Shown here piece after piece: positions 1-6,501 of a DNA stretch of 6,501 nucleotides (the stretch's first letter is position 1; the number at the start of each line of letters is the position of its first letter). The translations under genes and the position numbers were made by a program. This DNA comes from Phenylobacterium sp. CCH9-H3 (lineage in GTDB: Bacteria; Pseudomonadota; Alphaproteobacteria; Caulobacterales; Caulobacteraceae): contig NZ_LSJI01000023.1 of NCBI RefSeq assembly GCF_001557235.1, forward strand, positions 1-6,501, read 5' to 3'. The notes below the pieces were generated by a model. It was not told where the DNA came from. It searched no databases and saw only the letters and a list, made by a program, of their open reading frames with translations.

Positions 1-44
1 ATGCGGAGGGGTACCGGGGCCGCCGCCCCGGTACCCCTCCGCAT
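1..44. repeat. Perfect 20-bp-stem hairpin, 4-nt loop
   Basis: The arm at 1-20 (ATGCGGAGGGGTACCGGGGC) pairs without mismatch with 25-44, leaving the loop CGCC at 21-24. The stem is very GC-rich and has no run of T on either side, so it is not a textbook Rho-independent terminator. The first 31 bases recur directly at 158-188, which shows that this hairpin is a repeated module and not a one-off structure. It begins at the first base of the window, so further symmetry may lie outside. Confidence 0.85.
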
Positions 45-188
45 CGACCGACGTTCGGTCGCGCCGCAGCGGCGATGGCCTTCAGGTCGAAGGGTCTTGT
101 TCTCAATTGGGCGTCCTCCACTACCGCCGCCGCTGCGGCGCGACCGAACGTCGGTCGATGCGGAGGGGTACCGGGGCCGCCGCCCCGG
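1..188. repeat. Nested palindromic element with 50-bp inverted arms (REPIN/MITE-like)
   Basis: Positions 25-74 are a perfect reverse complement of 128-177, giving 50-bp arms around a 53-bp spacer (75-127). Each arm contains smaller dyads: CGACCGA-cgt-TCGGTCG at 45-61 with its mirror at 141-157, and CGCCG-cag-CGGCG at 62-74 with its mirror at 128-140. The outermost module, a 20-bp-stem hairpin, is complete on the left (1-44). On the right only its first 31 bases remain (158-188 repeats 1-31 directly) before the sequence diverges. Two palindromic units in inverted orientation around a spacer is the layout of REPIN/BIME elements and some MITEs. No transposase is visible, so mobility is inferred. 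The element lies downstream of the leftward operon and the window edge may cut its left end. It could instead be a strong bidirectional terminator or a structured RNA. Confidence 0.8.
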
Positions 189-335
189 CGCTCATGCCGA
201 AAGGTTATGGAATGGCGAGCGAGCGCAGGCGGCGGCGCGCAAGCCAGCCTCGGCTCGCGGTCTCGACGGCCTTCCTCGACACAATCGGCGCTCACCCGCC
301 GTTGCGGCGGAACAGCTCCTTGTCGGTGGCTGAGC
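189..335. other. Non-coding stretch downstream of the SDR gene
   Basis: No gene is recognised here. A short dyad, CCGCCG-ttg-CGGCGG at 296-310, sits about 25 bp past the SDR stop codon. It could act in leftward transcript termination or 3'-end protection, but no T-tract follows on the minus strand, so a classical terminator is not supported. On the minus strand, a short stretch just past the SDR stop reads LSSATDKELFRRNGG before a TGA, in a different frame from the SDR. Its codons look coding-like but it is too short to call as a gene. Confidence 0.4.
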
Positions 336-1094
336 TCAGCCCTTGGCCATCCCGATGTACGATCTGTTCCAGGTCGGGCTGATGAGGATTTCGTTGATGC
401 AGACGCTGGCAGGCATCTCGGCCACGAAGAGGATCGTGCGTGCAAGGTCCTCGGATTGGAGCATGCGCGCCTGATCCTCGTCGCTGACCGGGATCGGCCG
501 GTTCTTCAGGATCGGCGTGGCCACCTCGCCGGGGCAGATGCAGCACGAGCGGATCCCATTGACGGCCTCGGCCTGGTTCAGGCTTTCGCTAAGGACGTTC
601 AGACCAGCCTTGGCGGCGGTGTAGGCGGGGCCGGTGACGGGCGACACATACCGGCCGCCCCACGACGAGACCTGGATGATCAGGCCGCCGCCCTGGGCGC
701 GCATCGCGGGGAGCATAGCGCGCGAGGTGTAGAAGCAGCCATTGAGGTTGGCGGCGATCACAGTGTCGAACCCATCGGCGTCGACCGCATCCCAGGCGCG
801 CTGGCGGATGTTCATGCCGGCGCTGTTCACGAGGATGTCGCAGCGCCCGAAGCCCGCCAGAATCTCGGCTGCGACCGCATCGACCCGGGCGGCGTCCGCC
901 ACGTCGGCGGGCAGGATCGCGCTCGCGCCGCCGACGGCGGCGATCAGGGCGGCGGTCTCCTCCAGGCCCTCGCGGCGACGGCTCGTGAGGGCGACCCGGG
1001 CGCCGGCTCCGGCCAGCGCCACCGCGGCGGCCTGGCCGATGCCTGAACCTGCGCCGGTTACCCAGGCGACCTGCCCATCGAGCGCTTTCTGCAT
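336..1094 (-). CDS. Short-chain dehydrogenase/reductase (classical SDR), probably NADP(H)-dependent
   Basis: A complete 252-residue protein, the usual length for a classical SDR, which is a cytoplasmic NAD(P)-dependent alcohol/ketone or 3-oxoacyl oxidoreductase. Visible signatures are the Rossmann motif TGAGSGIG (13-20), NSAG (90-93), NLNG with structural Asn116, Ser143/Ser144, and YTAAK with catalytic Tyr158 and Lys162. PGEVATP (188-194) forms the substrate-loop region. Arginines after the second beta strand (TSRR, 37-40) favour NADP(H) over NAD(H) by the family rule. The start is set by CAGGAG at 1102-1107, seven bases ahead of the ATG. It is the last gene of the three-gene leftward operon, 24 bp after the hydrolase. 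The C-terminus (ISPTWNRSYIGMAKG) appears intact. The substrate cannot be read from sequence; a hydroxyl or keto intermediate released by the neighbouring hydrolase is a reasonable inference. Confidence 0.93.
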   Translation of the reverse strand: MQKALDGQVAWVTGAGSGIGQAAAVALAGAGARVALTSRRREGLEETAALIAAVGGASAILPADVADAARVDAVAAEILAGFGRCDILVNSAGMNIRQRAWDAVDADGFDTVIAANLNGCFYTSRAMLPAMRAQGGGLIIQVSSWGGRYVSPVTGPAYTAAKAGLNVLSESLNQAEAVNGIRSCCICPGEVATPILKNRPIPVSDEDQARMLQSEDLARTILFVAEMPASVCINEILISPTWNRSYIGMAKG

Positions 1095-1118
1095 CTGGAA
1101 ACTCCTGTTTGTCTCGCG

Positions 1119-2105
1119 TCAGCGGCGCGGGTGGGCGGCGCCGTCGGCGTGTAGGGCGTCCCGCAGGAAGCGGGCGACGCCGGTGTTGGCGGATTGCGCG
1201 AGCGCGCCTTCCAGCATGTGGAAGCCGTGAACGCCGCCGGGGAAGATCGCGAGCGTCGAGCGATTGCCGGCCGCCTGCCAGCGGGCATGCATGAACAGGC
1301 TGTCGTCCAGCAGCGGATCCAGGGTGCCCACCGAGAACAGAGCGGGGGGCAGGTCGCGAAGGTCGGCATAGAGCGGCGAGAGGGCCGGGTCACGCGGATC
1401 GACGCCGCCGCGGAAGCCTTCCACCAGGGCTTCGACGCGAGGCCGATCCAAGACGAGCGTGGCCTGTGCGCGCCGCATGCTGGGCGTGAGCGACAGGTCG
1501 AAGCAGCCGTACATGAGGTTGGCGGCGCGGAAAGCTTCGGCTTCTCCGGCGTCGCGCAGGCGCAGCAGGGTCGCCGCCGCCAGGTGCGCGCCGGCGGACT
1601 CTCCGCCGATCGCCAGCCAGGACGCCCCGAACTCGGCCTTCGCATGCGCCACGAGCCATCGCGCAGCGGCGACGCTGTCGTCCAGCCCTGCCGGGAAGGG
1701 GTCCTCGGGGGCGAGGCGGTAGTCGACGCTGACGGCCGCGAGTCCTGATTCGCGGCCGATCAGTTCCAGCGGGGCGTCCCACATGTCGTTGGTCCCGGCG
1801 GTCCAGCCGCCGCCGTGCAGGTGGAGATAGGCGCCCGACGGATCAGCGGGCGCCAGAATCCGCAGTCCGATATCGCCGCGCGGCCCGGGGATCGTCAGGG
1901 TCCGGGCATGCGGCGAGCGGGGCGACACCGGCAGGCTGAGGCGGCCTGCGGCGTAGTCCGTGCGCAGGGTGGCGAGGTCCGGAGGCGGGGTGATCGCCGC
2001 CAGCTTCGCGGCCAGCGCGGCGTTCACGGCTCGGGTCTCGTCGGAGATCGCTTCGGGCCGGAAGAGATCGTCCGATGGCTCGGGAGCGAAGGTTCTGGAG
2101 GTCAT
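1119..2105 (-). CDS. Alpha/beta-hydrolase, HSL (family IV) esterase-like
   Basis: A complete 328-residue serine hydrolase of the hormone-sensitive-lipase type, a normal length for bacterial family IV esterases. Residues 1 to about 60 would form the N-terminal cap. The oxyanion-hole motif HGGGW is at 97-101, YRLAPEDPFP at 129-138, the nucleophile elbow GESAG at 168-172 (Ser170), the probable acid Asp263 in DPLLDD, and His293 in VHGFH. The full triad suggests an active carboxylesterase. The elbow is GESAG where the family commonly has GDSAG, a conservative change. There is no signal peptide, so the enzyme is probably cytoplasmic. Its ATG lies 9 bp after the stop of the NmrA-like gene and has only a weak AGG upstream, which suggests translational coupling. 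It probably cleaves an ester or lactone in the pathway; the exact substrate is unknown. Confidence 0.93.
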   Translation of the reverse strand: MTSRTFAPEPSDDLFRPEAISDETRAVNAALAAKLAAITPPPDLATLRTDYAAGRLSLPVSPRSPHARTLTIPGPRGDIGLRILAPADPSGAYLHLHGGGWTAGTNDMWDAPLELIGRESGLAAVSVDYRLAPEDPFPAGLDDSVAAARWLVAHAKAEFGASWLAIGGESAGAHLAAATLLRLRDAGEAEAFRAANLMYGCFDLSLTPSMRRAQATLVLDRPRVEALVEGFRGGVDPRDPALSPLYADLRDLPPALFSVGTLDPLLDDSLFMHARWQAAGNRSTLAIFPGGVHGFHMLEGALAQSANTGVARFLRDALHADGAAHPRR

Positions 2106-2114
2106 CCGATCGGC

Positions 2115-3014
2115 CTAGCGCGACCACAGCGTAGGGACAAACGCCTCCAGGGTGGTCATCCGGAACTCGGGGTGCAGATCGCCCACGGTGGGGCCGGAAC
2201 CCACGCAATCGTTGTCGATGAACCAGTCAATCAGCGGCGTTGAGGACGACCGCTTGTGGTTCGCCAACCAGTCGAAGGGCAGCCGCGCCAGGAGCGCGTA
2301 GTGCGACGGGAACTTGCCCTTCAAGGCCACCGGGCCGCCGCGGGCCTTGGCAAGGATCTCGGCCACCTCGCCGATCGTGAACGGCCCCGGCGCCACGAAG
2401 TCCATCGTGCGCCCCAGGTAGTCCGGCCGGTCCGACAGCGCGTCCACCACATAGCGCACGACGTCGGGTTGCGAGGTGAAGGTGAAACGACGGTGGGCGG
2501 GGAACGGGAAGGGGAAGCGGCCTCGACGGATCTCGTCGCGATGGTTCCCGAGGATGTCCTGCAGGAAGCCGCCGCACCGCAGGACCGTGCAGGTGAGGCC
2601 GCTCTTCGCCAGCAGCCGCTCAACATAGTACTTCGAGTCGAGGATTGCCGGCCCCTTGAGGCGGTCGGGGCTGAGCACCGAGGGATAGATCAGGTGCTTC
2701 AGTCCGCCCTGCCGGGCGCCGGCGATGATCGCCTCGGCGGCGGCGATCTCCAGGGCGGTGCTGTTACGCGCGCCGGCGGGCGTGACCGCGAAGGCGGCGT
2801 CCGCCCCAGAGACCGCCGCGGCGACCTCAGCCGGGTTGAGCAGGCTCCCGCCAATGACCTCTGCCCGCGGGTGGCGGCGCGCCACGTCTCTGGGATTACG
2901 CGCCAGGACCCGCAGGTCGACGCCGCGATCCAGGAATTCGCGCACGAAGAGGTCTCCGACGTGGCCCCCGGAACACCCGATCGCCGCCAGCTTGATTCTT
3001 GCCGCCATTCGCAT
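2115..3014 (-). CDS. NmrA-like NAD(P)-binding protein (atypical SDR)
   Basis: A complete protein of 299 residues, typical for NmrA/HSCARG-like atypical SDRs, which range from NAD(P)H-dependent reductases to redox-sensing regulators. The N-terminal Rossmann strand carries IGCSGGHVG (12-20), followed by LRVLARNP, where the arginine is suited to NADP(H) phosphate binding. A mid-protein segment KYYVERLLAKSGLTCTVLRCGGFLQDI fits the family pattern K-x3-E-x2-L-x2-SG...LR-x-G-x-F. Spacing in the glycine motif differs from the common GxxGxxG. A second ATG at 3008 lies 7 bases after a GGGGG run, whereas the first ATG (3014) has GGAGAGG 11 bases upstream, so the true start may be residue 3. It is the first gene of the leftward operon. 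Whether it is an enzyme or a sensor cannot be decided here. Confidence 0.88.
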   Translation of the reverse strand: MRMAARIKLAAIGCSGGHVGDLFVREFLDRGVDLRVLARNPRDVARRHPRAEVIGGSLLNPAEVAAAVSGADAAFAVTPAGARNSTALEIAAAEAIIAGARQGGLKHLIYPSVLSPDRLKGPAILDSKYYVERLLAKSGLTCTVLRCGGFLQDILGNHRDEIRRGRFPFPFPAHRRFTFTSQPDVVRYVVDALSDRPDYLGRTMDFVAPGPFTIGEVAEILAKARGGPVALKGKFPSHYALLARLPFDWLANHKRSSSTPLIDWFIDNDCVGSGPTVGDLHPEFRMTTLEAFVPTLWSR

Positions 3015-3050
3015 GCCCCCCGCCGCCTCTCCAAGATGACGGCGTCTCGT

Positions 3051-3078
3051 CTAATACGAATCAAATTCTAGAATGCAA
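3051..3078 (-). promoter_or_regulatory. Candidate promoter for the leftward operon
   Basis: On the minus strand TTGCAT (3078-3073) and TATTAG (3056-3051) are 16 bp apart. They resemble -35/-10 elements and sit about 37 bp ahead of the first start codon, which would give a short leader. This is a pattern match in an unusually AT-rich patch of the intergenic region, without experimental support. Confidence 0.4.
3065..3074. promoter_or_regulatory. Perfect palindrome ATTCTAGAAT, possible operator
   Basis: A 10-bp perfect dyad lies within the divergent intergenic region. It overlaps the end of the proposed leftward -35 box and its spacer, a position where a bound repressor would block transcription. 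The symmetry does not extend beyond 10 bp. No regulator gene in the window can be matched to it. Confidence 0.35.
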
Positions 3079-3102
3079 CAACAAATATCCGAGGGGGAGA
3101 AC

Positions 3103-3204
3103 GTGAATTCCGCCGCCGGGCCCGTCGGGCGATCTGTCGGACGATCCGCACTTTTGCCCTTGCCAATATGCGAACGCAGAACTAGAACGTCATCCTATTA
3201 TTGA
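3103..3204 (+). CDS. Possible 33-residue leader ORF (GTG start)
   Basis: A purine-rich GAGGGGGAG (3091-3099) precedes GTG at 3103 by only three bases, measured from the end of the purine run. The frame then stays open for 33 codons to TGA at 3202-3204 and ends in TSSYY. It resembles no family I know and uses rare-looking codons (AGA, ATA, TTG) unlike the neighbouring genes, which argues against a selected protein. The proposed receptor promoter lies inside it, so it would be made only from a transcript starting further upstream. It could be a leader peptide, a decayed start of an older gene, or chance. Confidence 0.2.
   Translation: MNSAAGPVGRSVGRSALLPLPICERRTRTSSYY
3160..3188 (+). promoter_or_regulatory. 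Candidate Caulobacter-type housekeeping promoter for the receptor gene
   Basis: TTGCCAA (3160-3166) is followed after 14 bp by ACTAGAAC (3181-3188). The Caulobacter sigma-73 consensus is known as TTGaCGS, N10-14, GCTaNAWC, so the -10 box matches at 7 of 8 positions and the spacing fits. Transcription would start near 3195 and give a leader of about 65 nt, containing a small GCCGC-agcaa-GCGGC dyad (3205-3219). Pattern match only. Confidence 0.45.
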
Positions 3205-3259
3205 GCCGCAGCAAGCGGCCGGAACACAAGAAAATCGACGCCAGGGGAGGGTCGACGGC

Positions 3260-5389
<2,130 letters not shown>

Positions 5390-5407
5390 CCATCGGGCGG
5401 CCGTTCT

Positions 5408-5486
5408 CCGGGTGGTCGCCCGGGTCACGCCGCTCGCGGCGTTCCTCCCCTGCCGCGCGCATCTCGGGTGCGCGCGGCGTCTCTTC
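5408..5486 (+). terminator. Hairpin cluster after the receptor gene, possible terminator/attenuator
   Basis: Three dyads follow the receptor stop: CCGGG/CCCGG around 5408-5423, ACGCCGC-tc-GCGGCGT at 5427-5442, and the strongest, GCCGCGCGCA-tctcggg-TGCGCGCGGC at 5452-5478 (10-bp perfect stem, 7-nt loop). The last is followed by GTCTCTTCC, only weakly T-rich, so termination may be partial. The remaining gap up to the transporter's AGGAG (5562-5566) shows no promoter that I can defend. Confidence 0.5.
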
Positions 5487-5573
5487 CAGGCGTCGCGCTG
5501 ACCACGAGGTCGGCGACGAGCGCCTCGAGACCGAACCGGACGCGGGCGTCGGGTTTTGGTCAGGAGTCAGTCG

Positions 5574-6501
5574 ATGCCGGTCACCCCCGTCCAAGATGCG
5601 GCTACGCCCGCCCAGCGGACTCCGCTGAGGCCGCTGCATCTGCTGGTCGTCTCGGTCTGTATGCTGGTCGCCTTTCTCGACGGCTTCGACGTGCAGATGA
5701 TCGCCTTCATGGCGCCGGCCATCGGTCGCGAATGGCAGGTCGAGAAGGAAGTGTTCGGCCTGATCTTCTCGTCCGGCATCGCCGGCATGCTGGTGGGGAT
5801 GGTGGGTCAGGGGCCGCTTTCGGACCGGTTCGGCCGCAAGCCGATGACCCTGCTTTGCGTGGCGCTCTTCGGACTTTGCACCCTGGCCTGCGCGGTCGCG
5901 CAATCGACGACGGAACTCCTGGTCCTGCGCTTCCTCGGCGGCGTCGGCATGGGTGCGGTGCTGCCCAATGTGATCGTGCTGGTCAGCGAGTTCGCCCCGC
6001 CGCACCTGCGCTCGCGCATGGTGGTCGTGCTGGGCGCCGGCGTCCCGATCGGTGGACTGGTCGCCGGAGCGCTCAGCGCCTGGCTTCTGCCGGTCACGGG
6101 CTGGCGTCCGCTTTTCGTCGTCGGCGGCGCCGCGCCGCTGGCGCTGCTTCCGGTCCTGGCGCTCTGGCTGCCGGAGTCACCGCTTTTCCGCATCGAGCGT
6201 GCGCGACGGCAGGGCGGCGCGAGTGGGCCGAAGGATGAGGAGGCGATCCGCGACCTCGTTCGGCGGGGCTGGGCGGCGCCCCTGGCGGTCGAGGCGCCGG
6301 TCGCCTCCCAGGGCGTCGGCGCCCTGCTGGGTGCAGGGCTGCGGCGCAGCACCCTGCTCCTCTGGCTCGTCTGCGCCGCCAACATGGTGCTCTTCTACTC
6401 GATGCTGAGCTGGATGCCGCTGATCCTCACGTCGGCGGGCAAGCCGGAGTCCCTGGCCGCGCTGTCGGGCGCCATGCTGAACTTCGGAGTGATCGTCGGC
6501 A
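5574..6501 (+). CDS. MFS transporter, aromatic acid:H+ symporter (AAHS) type, 3' end beyond window
   Basis: The first 309 codons are present and the frame runs open to the window end, so this is a partial gene; AAHS proteins are usually about 420-460 residues. TM1 carries LDGFDVQMIAFMAP (35-48), the DGxD signature known to be needed in AAHS carriers such as PcaK. Motif A, GPLSDRFGRK (80-89), lies between TM2 and TM3. RFLGGVGMGAVLPN (119-132) belongs to TM4, and LPESPLF (199-205) follows TM6. A hydrophilic loop of about 50 residues (206-256) precedes TM7 (about 258-283). The protein would be an inner-membrane proton symporter for an aromatic or similar organic acid. The start is fixed by AGGAG seven bases upstream. 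It lies 184 bp after the receptor on the same strand, and co-expression is plausible but hairpins intervene. The exact substrate is unknown. Confidence 0.9.
   Translation, partial: MPVTPVQDAATPAQRTPLRPLHLLVVSVCMLVAFLDGFDVQMIAFMAPAIGREWQVEKEVFGLIFSSGIAGMLVGMVGQGPLSDRFGRKPMTLLCVALFGLCTLACAVAQSTTELLVLRFLGGVGMGAVLPNVIVLVSEFAPPHLRSRMVVVLGAGVPIGGLVAGALSAWLLPVTGWRPLFVVGGAAPLALLPVLALWLPESPLFRIERARRQGGASGPKDEEAIRDLVRRGWAAPLAVEAPVASQGVGALLGAGLRRSTLLLWLVCAANMVLFYSMLSWMPLILTSAGKPESLAALSGAMLNFGVIVG

Noticed and set aside
1..188. CRISPR array
   Set aside because: There are only two copies of the repeated module, mainly in inverted orientation, with no series of regular spacers and no cas gene.
1..335. tRNA or other known structured RNA gene
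   Set aside because: The hairpins do not form a cloverleaf or any RNA family that I recognise; the symmetry is DNA-palindrome-like.
75..1046. 323-codon plus-strand open frame opposite the SDR gene
   Set aside because: It begins inside the palindromic spacer, runs antisense to a clear SDR, and has low-complexity A/G/R/D composition with no motif.
3015..3259. Riboswitch in the receptor leader
   Set aside because: Only a 5-bp stem is seen in the proposed leader, with no conserved aptamer core such as a B12 box.
5468..6238. 256-codon plus-strand frame overlapping the MFS gene
   Set aside because: It is in a different frame from the transporter, which has the proper ribosome site, TM segments and family motifs; this frame gives an R/A/G-rich sequence with no signatures.

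Overview
The window looks like high-GC alphaproteobacterial chromosome, most likely Caulobacterales (Caulobacter/Phenylobacterium-like) or a related sphingomonad. The grounds are strong G/C preference at third codon positions, an outer-membrane receptor with the 'EIVVTAQKR' TonB-box style common in those groups, and a candidate promoter that fits the Caulobacter housekeeping-sigma pattern. This assignment is inference from style, not from a marker gene.

Layout. Positions 1-188 hold a strikingly symmetrical non-coding element: a perfect 20-bp hairpin, two smaller hairpins, a 53-bp spacer and an inverted copy, giving 50-bp perfect inverted arms. Positions 189-335 hold no gene that I recognise. 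Three minus-strand genes follow in transcription order from right to left: an NmrA-like NAD(P)-binding protein (3014-2115), an HSL-type (family IV) alpha/beta-hydrolase (2105-1119) and a classical short-chain dehydrogenase/reductase (1094-336). Gaps of 9 and 24 bp make them a very likely operon. A 245-bp divergent intergenic region (3015-3259) carries candidate promoters in both directions, a perfect ATTCTAGAAT palindrome inside the leftward promoter and a possible 33-codon leader ORF. On the plus strand come a complete TonB-dependent receptor (3260-5389), a hairpin-rich gap (5390-5573) and the first 309 codons of an MFS transporter of the aromatic acid:H+ symporter type (5574 to the window end, truncated by the edge).

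How the genes may work together. The receptor would bring a scarce or bulky substrate across the outer membrane and the symporter would bring an organic acid across the inner membrane. The esterase-like hydrolase, the SDR and the NmrA-like protein could then de-esterify and oxidise or reduce it. This reads as an uptake-plus-catabolism locus for an aromatic or cyclic organic compound or ester. The substrate cannot be read from the sequence, and no regulator gene lies within the window.

The enzymes and transporters belong to known families. The least explained item is the nested palindromic element at the left edge.
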